A DNA stretch of 64,000 nt from assembly GCF_020026925.1 (NCBI RefSeq), contig NZ_JAIQDW010000009.1, positions 62,001 to 126,000 of the forward strand, written 5' to 3'. The notes below the pieces were generated by a model that did not search any database, was not told where the DNA came from, and saw nothing but the letters and a program-made list of their open reading frames with translations. This document shows, one piece after another, positions 33,948 through 43,227 of the stretch (position 1 is the first letter of the stretch; every line of letters starts with the position of its first letter). The translations under genes were made by a program, and so were the position numbers. The DNA is from Flavobacterium hibisci (GTDB lineage Bacteria; Bacteroidota; Bacteroidia; Flavobacteriales; Flavobacteriaceae).

Positions 33948-34319
33948 ATGAAAAAAATTATATTCTTATTGCCAATACTTGCTTTAGTATCGTGCTATGA
34001 AGCACAGCACAACTGCAAAGATTTCAAAAACGGAAAATTCAAATTTGAGTTTGAAGTAAACGGCGTAAAAAAAACAACGATTTTTGAACGCAAAGACAGC
34101 ATAGAAATTGAAACTTTTGAAGGAAAAACCGATACTTCAACGATACGCTGGGTAAGTGACTGCGAATATGTTCTGCAGAAAAAACACCCGAAAAACATGG
34201 CAGAAGAAAAAGCCATCAGCATGAAAATATTAACGACTTCGAAAGATTCATATACTTTTGAATTCGGCATGGTAGGCTCTGAAGAAAAACAGCACGGAAA
34301 AGTTTTTAAAATCGAATAA
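33948..34319 (+). CDS. Small exported lipoprotein of unknown function
   Basis: 123 residues. Lipoprotein signal MKKIIFLLPILALVSC, then YEAQHNCKDFKNGKFKFEFEV. The mature part is a short beta-rich domain with a second and third Cys (HNCKD and SDCEY) that may pair. No family is recognised. Its leader contains the structured repeat copy A, and the TerC-type gene follows 33 bp later. Confidence 0.65.
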   Translation: MKKIIFLLPILALVSCYEAQHNCKDFKNGKFKFEFEVNGVKKTTIFERKDSIEIETFEGKTDTSTIRWVSDCEYVLQKKHPKNMAEEKAISMKILTTSKDSYTFEFGMVGSEEKQHGKVFKIE

Positions 34320-34352
34320 AAAATAGTAATTTGAATGTAAATTAAGATTTAC

Positions 34353-35126
34353 ATGGAAGTATTTTTAAACCCTGATGCCTGGATTGCATTACTGACCCTG
34401 ACATTTCTGGAAATTGTTCTGGGAATTGACAACATTATTTTCATCTCGATCGTTACAGGCAAACTACCAGAACAGGATCGCAAAAAAGCCACCCGTATTG
34501 GTTTGTTTCTGGCTATGTTTATGCGAATTGCACTTTTGTTAGGGATTTCGTATTTGATTGCCATGAAAGCAACTGTTTTCAGTATTCACTGGGGCTGGCT
34601 CGAAGCTGATTTTACCGGACAGGCCATTATTTTATTTTTAGGAGGTTTGTTCCTGATTTACAAAAGCACCAAAGAAATCAGTGAAAAGGTGGATCATAAA
34701 GGAGAAGAGGAAAAAAGCATTGAAACCGCTGCAAAGAAATCTTTTTCGAATGTGATCCTACAAATCCTGTTAATCGATTTAATTTTCTCTGTTGACTCCA
34801 TTTTAACCGCTGTTGGTATGACGAATGGCGTTGAAGGTGCGCTGATTATCATGATTACAGCAGTTATTATTTCTGTAATTGTTATGATGCTTTTTGCGGT
34901 TCCGGTTGGAAATTTCGTTAATAAAAATCCTTCTATCCAAATATTGGGACTTTCGTTTCTAATCCTGATTGGGTTTATGCTAATTACCGAAAGTATGCAT
35001 TTATCTAATGCCGAGCTGATTGGCGAACATATTGGAGCCATTCCGAAAGGCTATTTGTATTTTGCCATTACCTTTTCTCTTGCTGTCGAATTTATCAATA
35101 TGCGAATCCGAAAGAAAAAATCATGA
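34353..35126 (+). CDS. TerC family integral membrane protein
   Basis: 257 residues, about seven helices. The TerC signature is present: LEIVLGIDNIIFISI (about 21-35) and a second similar half in LLIDLIFSVDSILTAVGMT, with the paired acidic residues that bind metal in the membrane. TerC proteins export or handle manganese, calcium or tellurite-related ions and in several bacteria protect secreted metalloproteins; the exact substrate is not predictable. It is followed by a terminator. Confidence 0.88.
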   Translation: MEVFLNPDAWIALLTLTFLEIVLGIDNIIFISIVTGKLPEQDRKKATRIGLFLAMFMRIALLLGISYLIAMKATVFSIHWGWLEADFTGQAIILFLGGLFLIYKSTKEISEKVDHKGEEEKSIETAAKKSFSNVILQILLIDLIFSVDSILTAVGMTNGVEGALIIMITAVIISVIVMMLFAVPVGNFVNKNPSIQILGLSFLILIGFMLITESMHLSNAELIGEHIGAIPKGYLYFAITFSLAVEFINMRIRKKKS

Positions 35127-35136
35127 TCGTAAATTT

Positions 35137-35162
35137 AAAAGTTCCCTTTGCGGAACTTTTTT
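35137..35162. terminator. Intrinsic terminator after the TerC gene
   Basis: AAAAGTTCC pairs with GGAACTTTT around a 6-nt loop, followed by a T-run on the + strand. Confidence 0.8.
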
Positions 35163-35270
35163 GTTTCACAAATAAACCTGATTTTTCAAAAAATATAGTT
35201 TGAATAGATACTGAAATTTGTTTCTTTTACAATACTGTTTTCTAATTCTAAATTCAGAACGTAATCCAAC

Positions 35271-37184
35271 ATGAAAAATACCATTTCACATAGAGTTGCC
35301 GATTTTTTGAAGCACTTCCCTCCTTTTAATCTTTTAAATCAAAAAGACCTTGAAAAATTATCTGAACAGATTTCTATCATATATAAGGAAAAAGATTCGG
35401 TTATTTTTTCTGAAAATGAAAAGACACATGATTCGTTTTATGTAGTTCACAAAGGCGCAGTTGCTCTTAAAAAGAATCAGAAAACACTGGACATGTGTGA
35501 TGAAGGTGACATTTTTGGATTAAGACCGCTCCTTGCCCAGGAAAATTATGTTATGGAGGCCAGTACTTATGAAGAGAGTATTTTATATGCGATTCCGATT
35601 GCGGTTTTCAAACCCTACGCATTAGAAAACAAAGCCATTGGGAATTTCCTAATCGAAAGTTATGCTTCGAATACTAAAAACCCCTATTCAGAAGTCCATA
35701 AAAACAATTTATACGGTGAAGTCATTGCGCAGCATGAACTGAATAATGAAAAAGAAATATTTGATTTACAGCCGATAAAATTTTCGAAAAAGATTGTTAC
35801 CTGCGGTCCTTCAACCACGGCAAAAGAAATCGCTAAAATCCTGACCAAGAAAAAAGTCGGGGCAATATTAATTGTGGATGAAATGCTCCCAATTGGAATT
35901 ATTACCGATAAAGATTTACGCAACAAAATCGTTTCAGGTGATTACCCAATTACTACGACTGCTGAAACGATTATGACATCGCCCGTTATTACGTATTCTA
36001 AAAAATTGACAGTTACTGAAGCACAGATGGCGATGATCAAAAGTAATATCAGTTATTTATGTCTTACGAAAGACGGGACAGTCAATACAAAAGCTGTAGG
36101 TATCTTATCCAAACACGATCTTATGGTCTCACTGGGAAATAATCCGGCAGTATTGATCAAAGCTTTAAAAAGAACCACAAAAGTTAAGGAAATCAAACCT
36201 ATCAGAGCTCGAATCATGCAATTATTGCAGGGATATTTAGACCAAAATATCCCGATGACGCTGATTACAAAAATCATAACCGAATTAAATGATGCCTGCG
36301 TAACGCGTGTTATTGACATTTCATTAGAAAAAATGAATACCCCTCCTCCTGTAAAGTTTACATGGCTGGCACTGGGAAGTCAGGGTCGTGACGAGCAGAT
36401 GCTCCATACCGATCAGGATAATGCGATTGTGTATGAAAATGTTTCGGAAGTTTTTAAGGATGAAACCAAAGCTTATTTTCTAAAATTAGCAACCTACATC
36501 AATAAAGGTCTTTTTACTATTGGCTACGAATATTGTCCTGCTGAAATGATGGCATCCAATCCAAAATGGTGCATGAGCCTTGATGAATGGAAGGATCAGG
36601 TGACTTACTGGATTAAAAATCCGGGTAAAAATGAAGTTTTGTTATCGTTCATCTTTTTTGATTATAGTGTAAAATATGGTAATCGTGAGCTTGTAGACCA
36701 ATTATCAGATTCGATATTTGAAAACGTAAAGGCCAATCCTATTTTTTATGTTCATTTGGTGAGCGGCGCTTTGCAGAGTCCTTCGCCAACCGGTTTCTTC
36801 AGACAGTTTTTAGTGGAACAGGATGGTGCTAATAAAGACCAGTTTGACATTAAACGTAGAGCTTTAATGCCACTTACAGATGCTGCAAGGGTTTTAATAT
36901 TGTCACATTCAGTTAAGTCAATCAGTAATACGGCCGAACGTTTTGAAAAGTTAGCCGAACTTGAACCTCAAAACAGTGAACTTTACTTGTCATGTTCTTA
37001 TTCGTTTAAAGCCTTATTGAAATTCAGAACCAAGCAAGGTCTTTTGCACCATGATTCGGGTCAGTTTATTGCTTTGGAATCCCTTTCGAAAATGGAAAAA
37101 ATAAAGCTGAAAAGAACTTTTAAAACCATCAAAGAACTTCAGGAATTGATTTCGGTACGTTTTAATGTTTCTAATATTGTATAA
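35271..37184 (+). CDS. CAP_ED-CBS-DUF294 signalling protein (nucleotidyltransferase-like)
   Basis: 637 residues. Domains in order: a cyclic-nucleotide-binding type domain (about 15-130) with DEGDIFG, two CBS domains (about 170-290), a DUF294 nucleotidyltransferase-like domain (about 325-460) with LGSQGRDEQM (368-377) and the paired aspartates Asp381 and Asp383 in TDQDN, and a C-terminal DUF294_C helical domain. The acidic pair at the usual position suggests that it may be catalytically active. The exonuclease gene is 2 bp downstream, so the pair works together, probably in a nucleotide-linked or adenylate-sensing response. Exact chemistry unknown. Confidence 0.85.
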   Translation: MKNTISHRVADFLKHFPPFNLLNQKDLEKLSEQISIIYKEKDSVIFSENEKTHDSFYVVHKGAVALKKNQKTLDMCDEGDIFGLRPLLAQENYVMEASTYEESILYAIPIAVFKPYALENKAIGNFLIESYASNTKNPYSEVHKNNLYGEVIAQHELNNEKEIFDLQPIKFSKKIVTCGPSTTAKEIAKILTKKKVGAILIVDEMLPIGIITDKDLRNKIVSGDYPITTTAETIMTSPVITYSKKLTVTEAQMAMIKSNISYLCLTKDGTVNTKAVGILSKHDLMVSLGNNPAVLIKALKRTTKVKEIKPIRARIMQLLQGYLDQNIPMTLITKIITELNDACVTRVIDISLEKMNTPPPVKFTWLALGSQGRDEQMLHTDQDNAIVYENVSEVFKDETKAYFLKLATYINKGLFTIGYEYCPAEMMASNPKWCMSLDEWKDQVTYWIKNPGKNEVLLSFIFFDYSVKYGNRELVDQLSDSIFENVKANPIFYVHLVSGALQSPSPTGFFRQFLVEQDGANKDQFDIKRRALMPLTDAARVLILSHSVKSISNTAERFEKLAELEPQNSELYLSCSYSFKALLKFRTKQGLLHHDSGQFIALESLSKMEKIKLKRTFKTIKELQELISVRFNVSNIV

Positions 37185-37186
37185 GG

Positions 37187-37816
37187 ATGAGTTTATTTGA
37201 TTTTTGGAAAAAGGAAGAAGAAAATTTTTTCGATGAAAACATCACCATTGAAGAAACCCGTTTTGTTGTACTGGATACTGAAACAACTGGTTTTGATTTC
37301 ACAAACGACCGCATTTTATGTATTGGCGCATTAGTATTACAAAACGGAACTATTTCAGTTCAGGACAGTTTTGAAGTTTATATCGAACAGGATCATTACG
37401 ATGAATCGTCTGCCCAGATTCATGGCATTTTAAAAGATTTTGTTGTAAAGCGTCCTTCTGAATCTGAAGCTTTAAAACAGTTTTTAGACTATTTGGGGGA
37501 TGCTGTTATTATTGCACATCATGCTTATTTTGATATTACTATGATTAATAAAGCCCTTGAAAGAAATGGCTTACCCGAATTAAAAAACAAAGCACTTGAT
37601 ACCGGAGTTTTGTACAAGAGAACTTTGATAAAATCTCATCTTTTTGAACGAAAAGACCATTACTCACTAGATGACCTGGCAGATAAATTTGATATTTCAA
37701 AAAAAGACCGTCATACTGCATTAGGAGACGCTTACATCACAGCTATTGCTTTTTTGAAAATCGTAAAAAAACTGCGAGAGAAAAAAGAAGTTTCTTTAAA
37801 TCAACTATTCAAATAA
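37187..37816 (+). CDS. DEDDh 3'-5' exonuclease (DnaQ/epsilon family)
   Basis: 209 residues. All five metal and catalytic residues are visible: Asp30 and Glu32 in VVLDTETTGF, Asp116 in HHAYFDITM, His176 and Asp181 in RHTALGDAYI. It is a stand-alone epsilon-type exonuclease without polymerase or helicase domains. It starts 2 bp after the CAP_ED-CBS-DUF294 gene, a pairing that I recall from several proteobacteria and Bacteroidota. The substrate may be DNA, RNA or small oligonucleotides. Confidence 0.88.
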   Translation: MSLFDFWKKEEENFFDENITIEETRFVVLDTETTGFDFTNDRILCIGALVLQNGTISVQDSFEVYIEQDHYDESSAQIHGILKDFVVKRPSESEALKQFLDYLGDAVIIAHHAYFDITMINKALERNGLPELKNKALDTGVLYKRTLIKSHLFERKDHYSLDDLADKFDISKKDRHTALGDAYITAIAFLKIVKKLREKKEVSLNQLFK

Positions 37817-37942
37817 TTTAAGAGTATTTTATGAAACTTAAATTTACATTATGAATAAAATTTTACCATTTCGTAATATATACCCTATTATTTATTAGCA
37901 ATAAGAAAAAATTAACATAACATACATTTTGTTTTTCAGCGA

Positions 37943-37950
37943 TAGCTTTG
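37943..37950 (+). promoter_or_regulatory. Candidate -7 element for the PhoX-like gene (TAGCTTTG)
   Basis: Fits TAnnTTTG and lies 28 bp before the ATG at 37979. A TTTG at 37928-37931 is only 11 bp upstream and does not fit well. Confidence 0.4.
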
Positions 37951-37978
37951 CTTCAATCAAAAAAACAAAAAAACAGTT

Positions 37979-39454
37979 ATGAAATTTAATTTTTTAAAAT
38001 CTATTGCATTACTTGGAATTACAGGTATTTCTGTAATCAGTTGTCAAAATGACGATGATGGTGACAAAACAAACAAAAACATTGATTTTACAACAAAATC
38101 AAAAGTTCCTGCATTTGTAGTAGCTCAACCTGGCTTCGAAAATCTGCAAATTTCAACTTTAATCTCTACAACCGATGTATTGCCGGAAAGTCCTTCTTTC
38201 GTTTACGCTGGTCAGCCTGATGGTGCCGGATTTATGAAAGATCCTAATGGTGATGGTTATGTAATGATTACCAACCATGAAATTATACAATCTGTTTCAC
38301 GAGTTTATTTTGACAAAACTTTAAAACCTGTAAAAGGAGATTATATCGTTGATGCTGTCGGAGGCCAGACAAGACTTTGCTCGGCAACTTTGGCTACACC
38401 TCAAATTCACGGTTTTGGTCCTATATTTTTAACTGCAGGAGAAAGCGGACAGGAAAGTATGGTTCACGGTATCAACCCACTTGCACCAGCATCTGATAAA
38501 AACAGAAAAGACAGGGTTTTACCAGCTTTAGGAAAAGCAAGCATGGAAAATGCTGTTCCGCTGACAAAACAAGCTTACCCGGGCAAAAGTGTCATTATCA
38601 TGGGTGAAGATCAATCGTATGCAGCATCACATGCAAGTGCCGGTCAGGTCATTATGTACGTTTCTACAGTTGGTGATCTGAATAACGGAAAATTATACGC
38701 TTTGAAAAGAAATGATAACGTTCAGGTAGAAACGACAATGACTATTGGAAATTCTTTCGACGTTTCATTTGTTGAAATTCCAAATGCCAAAAATATAACT
38801 GGAGCCGAAATCAATACTACTGTAAACGATTTAAAAGCAATCCGTTTTTCAAGAGTAGAGGATATCGACTACAGAAAAGGATCAGCAAAAAACAACAGAG
38901 AAGTTTATTTTACCGCTACTGGTCAGTCTTCAAACGGAACTACTCCTGTAGAAGGCTATACTATGTGGGGAAGAGTATATAAATTAGTTTTGGATGAAAA
39001 AGATCCGTTAAAAGGAAAACTTGAGCTAGTGGTTGAAGGTGATTCTACACCAGGTACAGGCGTTATTAATCCGGATAACCTTTGTGTAACTGAAAATTAT
39101 GTTTACATTCAGGAAGATGGCGATAGTTATTATGCAGATGCCAAACATGACTCTTACATCTGGCAATATAATATTGCTTCCAAAACAAATAAACCGTGGT
39201 TAACCATGAACCATAAACGTACAGACGCTGCATGGAATTCATTGTACAACCAATCTGGCGAAATGAGATTTGGAAGCTGGGAATATGGCGCAATGGAAGA
39301 TATCTCAGATGTTATTGGTGTTCCAAATACTTTTACATTGAATATTCATGCCCATACCTGGCAAAATGATACATTCAAAAATGCTGATGGTTCAGGAGTG
39401 AGTACAAATAAAGAAGGAGGTCAAACCGTAATTATTCGTAACGTACAAAGATAA
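37979..39454 (+). CDS. PhoX-like secreted phosphatase lipoprotein
   Basis: 491 residues. Lipoprotein signal with Cys22, followed by an acidic QNDDDGD run, which in flavobacteria favours surface export. The rest is a beta-propeller-like sequence. MITNHE (about 97-102) and FSRVEDIDYRKG resemble the metal-binding and catalytic blocks of PhoX-type (DUF839) phosphatases, and the segments NPDNLC, QEDGDSY and HAHTW sit where the later metal ligands lie. PhoX enzymes release phosphate from esters using calcium and iron outside the cell. The assignment is from pattern recognition. The peroxidase gene follows after a terminator. Confidence 0.65.
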   Translation: MKFNFLKSIALLGITGISVISCQNDDDGDKTNKNIDFTTKSKVPAFVVAQPGFENLQISTLISTTDVLPESPSFVYAGQPDGAGFMKDPNGDGYVMITNHEIIQSVSRVYFDKTLKPVKGDYIVDAVGGQTRLCSATLATPQIHGFGPIFLTAGESGQESMVHGINPLAPASDKNRKDRVLPALGKASMENAVPLTKQAYPGKSVIIMGEDQSYAASHASAGQVIMYVSTVGDLNNGKLYALKRNDNVQVETTMTIGNSFDVSFVEIPNAKNITGAEINTTVNDLKAIRFSRVEDIDYRKGSAKNNREVYFTATGQSSNGTTPVEGYTMWGRVYKLVLDEKDPLKGKLELVVEGDSTPGTGVINPDNLCVTENYVYIQEDGDSYYADAKHDSYIWQYNIASKTNKPWLTMNHKRTDAAWNSLYNQSGEMRFGSWEYGAMEDISDVIGVPNTFTLNIHAHTWQNDTFKNADGSGVSTNKEGGQTVIIRNVQR

Positions 39455-39468
39455 TTTACCACAATTGC

Positions 39469-39507
39469 AACAAAAACAATCCAATTTTCTATTGGGTTGT
39501 TTTTGTT
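39469..39507. terminator. Terminator or attenuating hairpin after the PhoX-like gene
   Basis: AACAAAAACAATCCAAT pairs with ATTGGGTTGTTTTTGTT, 17-bp arms with one mismatch, around a 5-nt loop. It lies between the PhoX-like and peroxidase genes, so the second gene may need its own promoter. Confidence 0.7.
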
Positions 39508-39527
39508 ATTTATTAAAGTATCCTACA

Positions 39528-41339
39528 ATGAAAATTGATTTTATCAAAAACATATTTTTTTCTATTCTTTTCTCTTTTCTGACTTTTTTTACAAGCTGTA
39601 CAAAAGAAAAAACTGAAACTTCTGTTAAACAGGATCTTTTGATTGATCTGGAAAAACTTGAAAACAAAATAGTGCTTTTCAAAAAGCTTGCTGAAAACGA
39701 AAAAGATTCCAAAAAAATTCAGGATTGTTTTAAGGAAACAAGAGTTTTATACAAAAAAACAGAATGGGCAGTTGAGTATTTTGTACCTGAAACAGCCAGA
39801 TTTATTAATGGTCCCGCTTTGGATGAACTTGAAGTCGAAGAAAACAAATTTCTCCCGCCAAATGGTTTTCAGGTCATTGAAGAATTTATTTTTCCTGAAT
39901 ATGATACAAGTAATAAAACAGATTTGTTGAGGGAAATAACGATAATGCGCGCCAATATCCTTCAGGTAAAACAACATTTAGAAGCAATAAGTATTGGAGA
40001 CAAACATATCATCGATGCTGCCCGATTTGAGGTTTACCGAATTTTAGCATTAGGAATCACAGGTTTTGATTCGCCCATAGCTCAGGAATCAATAAATGAA
40101 GTTGCTCCTGCCCTTGCTTCGATTCAAACAATCATTTTAAAAACCTGCAAAAACAACTCTAAGCAATCCTTAGAATTAAAATCAAAATTAAAAAAAACAA
40201 TTTCAAATAGTATTTTGTATTGTACTAAAAACAAAGTTTTTAACAACTTTGACAGAACAACATTTATTAAAGAATATCTAAATACAATATCAAAAATCAT
40301 TTTTGATTTACAAAAGCAAAATAACATTGATACTGTAAATAAAAACAGTGCAGTCAACTCAAATGCTGCTACTCTTTTTGAAAAAAGTGCATTTAATGTT
40401 AATGCTTTTATTCCTTCTTCAGAATATGCTTATTCAGAGGATAAAGTTGCTTTAGGAAATCAGTTATTTTATGATACTACCATTTCAAAAGATCAAAAAA
40501 GAAGCTGTGCAACCTGCCATATTCCTGAAAAAGCGTTTACAGACGGACGCAAAACAAATCTTTCTTTAGACGGATTCGATTTGCCTAGAAATACCCCAAC
40601 CCTTACTTATGCAGGTTTACAAAATGCATTGTTTTGGGATTTAAGACAGATCGATTTAGAAAAGCAAAGCGTAGATGTTGTACAAAACGAAAAGGAAATG
40701 CATGGTTCGTTTAGCCAGATTATTCCTTTAATGAATAAAGATAAAAAGTACAAAGGTCTATTTGAAAAAGCTTTTCCTAAAAACAATAAAATCGAAGAAT
40801 GGCAATTGCAGAATGCTATCGCTTCTTATATCCGTTCACTGAATGATTTTGATTCCAGATTTGATTTATATATGAGAGGGGAATCAAATGATTTTAGTGA
40901 AGAAGAAAAACTCGGATTTAATCTTTTTGCAGGTAAAGCAAAATGTGCAACCTGTCACTTTATTCCTTTATTTAACGGAACTGTGCCTCCAAATTACAGT
41001 AAAACCGAACAGGAAGTAATTGGAACACCAAAAGATAAAACCGCAAAAGAAATAAGTCCGGATTTAGGGAAATACAATCAGTTTAGAATGGATCAGCTTA
41101 AGAATGCCTTTAAAACACCTTCTATTCGAAATGTAGCCAAAACTGCACCTTATATGCACAACGGCGTATTTACCACATTAGAAGAAGTTGTCGATTTTTA
41201 TAATAAAGGAGGCGGAAAAGGTTTAGGTTACCCAGTTGAGAATCAAACTCTTCCTTTTGACCAGCTTAAACTAAGCAAAAAAGAGGAATCTGCTTTGGTG
41301 GCGTTTATGAAAACCCTGACTGATAAAAAATATCAATAA
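39528..41339 (+). CDS. Di-haem MauG-type cytochrome c peroxidase with imelysin-like N-terminus, lipoprotein
   Basis: 603 residues from the ATG at 39528; the reading from 39465 starts inside the terminator hairpin. Lipoprotein signal with Cys24. Residues about 35-255 form a helical domain with NGFQVIEE (112-119), like the G-x-H-x-x-E motif of imelysin/EfeO proteins but with Gln115 in place of His. Then come two class c haem sites, CATCH at 327-331 and CATCH at 473-477. The enzyme may reduce peroxide or oxidise a partner at the outer membrane face. It lies after the PhoX-like gene. The imelysin link is my inference. Confidence 0.8.
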   Translation: MKIDFIKNIFFSILFSFLTFFTSCTKEKTETSVKQDLLIDLEKLENKIVLFKKLAENEKDSKKIQDCFKETRVLYKKTEWAVEYFVPETARFINGPALDELEVEENKFLPPNGFQVIEEFIFPEYDTSNKTDLLREITIMRANILQVKQHLEAISIGDKHIIDAARFEVYRILALGITGFDSPIAQESINEVAPALASIQTIILKTCKNNSKQSLELKSKLKKTISNSILYCTKNKVFNNFDRTTFIKEYLNTISKIIFDLQKQNNIDTVNKNSAVNSNAATLFEKSAFNVNAFIPSSEYAYSEDKVALGNQLFYDTTISKDQKRSCATCHIPEKAFTDGRKTNLSLDGFDLPRNTPTLTYAGLQNALFWDLRQIDLEKQSVDVVQNEKEMHGSFSQIIPLMNKDKKYKGLFEKAFPKNNKIEEWQLQNAIASYIRSLNDFDSRFDLYMRGESNDFSEEEKLGFNLFAGKAKCATCHFIPLFNGTVPPNYSKTEQEVIGTPKDKTAKEISPDLGKYNQFRMDQLKNAFKTPSIRNVAKTAPYMHNGVFTTLEEVVDFYNKGGGKGLGYPVENQTLPFDQLKLSKKEESALVAFMKTLTDKKYQ

Positions 41340-41350
41340 CTTATAAGAAT

Positions 41351-41380
41351 ACTGGGTGTCAAATATGCACCCAGTTTTTT
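41351..41380 (+). terminator. Intrinsic terminator after the peroxidase gene
   Basis: ACTGGGTG pairs with CACCCAGT around a 9-nt loop, then TTTTTT. It overlaps the last two bases of the convergent YihY gene. Confidence 0.8.
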
Positions 41381-42293
41381 ATTGAGATACTTCTAAAATT
41401 TCTTTCTTAATTTCTACCGAATAATCGTTAGGAGAAATATTACCGCCAAAAGTTTTCGCATAAACTTTGGTAAACTCTGCTCCAAAATATAAGATAATAG
41501 CCGAATAATATACCCAAACTAATATGATAACTACTGATCCAGCAGCACCATAAACGTTTGCAATGGTAGAACTACCTAAGTAAAACCCGATAGCGAACTT
41601 ACCAATCATAAATAGAATTGAGGTAAATCCGGCACCAATAAAGGCATCTTTCCATTTTATATTTCCGTCAGGCAATGTTCTGAAAATAATAGCAAAAAGA
41701 AGTGCGATACTTCCTAAAACGATTAAAATATTGATAACATAAAAGAGATAAACAGTACTTTCAGGGAAATAAATCTTTAACCTGGCATTCAAAATGTCCA
41801 AAGTGGCATTAAGCATTAAACTAACCAGCATTAAAAACCCTACTGACACTATCATCGAAAACGACATCAATCGATTTTGAATGAATTTTCGTAAGCCTTT
41901 ATTTGGTTTTGCGCGCAATCCCCATATATAATTAATAGAACTCTGAATCTCAGCAAAAACTCCTGAAGCCCCTATAAGCAGCATAATCACACCAAAAACC
42001 GTTACAAAAACATTACTGTCTGAAAGCTGCACATTTTTGATTGCTTCCTGAATTTGTTTAGCCGCATCGTTTCCAACCAGTTCATTTATCTGGCCATACA
42101 ACTGCCCTGTTACTGCTTCTTCTCCAAAAAAGAAACCACAAATAGTGATAATAATAATCAATAGTGGTGGCAAAGCAAAAATGGTGTAATACGATAAGGC
42201 AGCACTTAGTTTTATAGCGTCATCCTCTATAAATTCTAAAAAAGTCCTTTTTAGCAGATACCACGTTTTAGAGAGAATATTATGATTTTTCAT
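41379..42293 (-). CDS. YihY/BrkB family inner-membrane protein
   Basis: 304 residues from the ATG at 42293; the longer frame to 42329 starts before the -7 element at 42317-42324. Six hydrophobic helices. ALSYYTIFALPPLLIIII and LIGASGVFAEIQSSINYIWG are family landmarks. Members were once called ribonuclease BN but are now regarded as envelope proteins of uncertain function. It has no clear partner; the next minus-strand gene upstream is 90 bp away. Confidence 0.85.
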   Translation of the reverse strand: MKNHNILSKTWYLLKRTFLEFIEDDAIKLSAALSYYTIFALPPLLIIIITICGFFFGEEAVTGQLYGQINELVGNDAAKQIQEAIKNVQLSDSNVFVTVFGVIMLLIGASGVFAEIQSSINYIWGLRAKPNKGLRKFIQNRLMSFSMIVSVGFLMLVSLMLNATLDILNARLKIYFPESTVYLFYVINILIVLGSIALLFAIIFRTLPDGNIKWKDAFIGAGFTSILFMIGKFAIGFYLGSSTIANVYGAAGSVVIILVWVYYSAIILYFGAEFTKVYAKTFGGNISPNDYSVEIKKEILEVSQ

Positions 42294-42316
42294 TTGCTGA
42301 TTTTTTGATATTCTCT

Positions 42317-42324
42317 CAAATTTA
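42317..42324 (-). promoter_or_regulatory. Candidate -7 element for the YihY gene (TAAATTTG on minus)
   Basis: Fits TAnnTTTG; predicts transcription starting about 17 nt before the ATG at 42293, which supports that start over the one at 42329. Confidence 0.45.
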
Positions 42325-42386
42325 AACAATAATTAAAAAAAATTAATTTCTGATTTTTAACCTAATTTTACATTTTTGCCATGTGT

Positions 42387-43064
42387 TTATTTATAATGGC
42401 AAAAAATCCCTTTATCATAAACCGTCCATAAACTAGCTTTTTGGTTTGCCGCTTTTAAAGCATTATTTGCCCAGGTATTGCAGGTATAAAAAAGACTATA
42501 ACTCCCTTTTGCTTCGTAAAAAGCATCTTTTTTTCCGTAACTGTGCCCTTGAATCCATTGTGGATGGACAGAATCACTAAAACTACCTGAAATATAAGTC
42601 ACCAGATTTTGATAGTTTTCTTTTGAGATCAGAATGCGTTTGCAGTCATCTCCTTCTTTTAATTGTTTAAAAAAGGTGGTATGCATTGCAGATGAACTTA
42701 CACCAAATGCGGCTTTTAAGGCTGTACTTGCCTTTAAATCTGACCATTCCGGCGTATCCAGATAAAATCCTTTGTCTCCCCATCCGAAAGCGATATAATT
42801 CATCAAAGAATCTTTTGATTGCGTCTGACTGAACTGGATTTCGTTTCGCCAGTCTTTGATTTCGTTTTTAACCGGAACTACAATATCTGTATGAACCCCA
42901 TTAGAAAGGATGTAAATTGGAATAGCATTTTGTTCTTCTAAGGCGGTGATATCTGAATTCACAGTTATTTTTGAAATCAGCAGAACTGATGAAATATACA
43001 ACGCGATAAAAGTAAAAATCCCGAAAAGTGTCCACCCGATAAATTTGAAAGTTTTTTTTAGCAT
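42387..43064 (-). CDS. TIGR02117 (DUF2459) family exported or membrane-anchored protein
   Basis: 225 residues. One N-terminal helix (about 10-32) anchors it to the inner membrane with the body in the periplasm. ILSNGVHTDIVVP, FGWGDKGFY and YTCNTWANNALK match TIGR02117/DUF2459, a family with a conserved His and Cys that resembles NlpC/P60-like papain-fold enzymes; here those could be His in GVHTD and Cys in YTCNTW. Function unproven. It is separated from the YchF gene by a palindrome-rich stretch and a terminator. Confidence 0.8.
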   Translation of the reverse strand: MLKKTFKFIGWTLFGIFTFIALYISSVLLISKITVNSDITALEEQNAIPIYILSNGVHTDIVVPVKNEIKDWRNEIQFSQTQSKDSLMNYIAFGWGDKGFYLDTPEWSDLKASTALKAAFGVSSSAMHTTFFKQLKEGDDCKRILISKENYQNLVTYISGSFSDSVHPQWIQGHSYGKKDAFYEAKGSYSLFYTCNTWANNALKAANQKASLWTVYDKGIFCHYK

Positions 43065-43145
43065 TTTGATTGGTTTTAGATTTAGTTATTGGTTGATTTT
43101 TCTTTAACCAATTTTTGAGCCAAAAATTTTGCCTTTTGAAATAGC

Positions 43146-43200
43146 ACGCGGATTTTACTGATTCGCTTTCGCGAAAGCGCGGATTTAAACGGATTTTTTT
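43146..43200. repeat. Palindrome-centred repeat (CGCTTTCGCGAAAGCG)
   Basis: A perfect 16-bp palindrome at 43164-43179 is flanked by CGCGGATTTTACTGATT and CGCGGATTTAAACGGATT. The wording is typical of a dispersed flavobacterial intergenic repeat, as I recall. No gene. Confidence 0.45.
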
Positions 43201-43227
43201 ATTCGTGTCTTAATATTTTAAAGCATA

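Noticed and set aside
33948..34319. Topoisomerase-related name for the small lipoprotein
   Set aside because: The 123-residue product has a lipoprotein signal and no topoisomerase motif; any such name would be misleading.
39465..39527. Longer N-terminus for the peroxidase
   Set aside because: Begins within the terminator hairpin, and the lipoprotein signal peptide starts cleanly at 39528.
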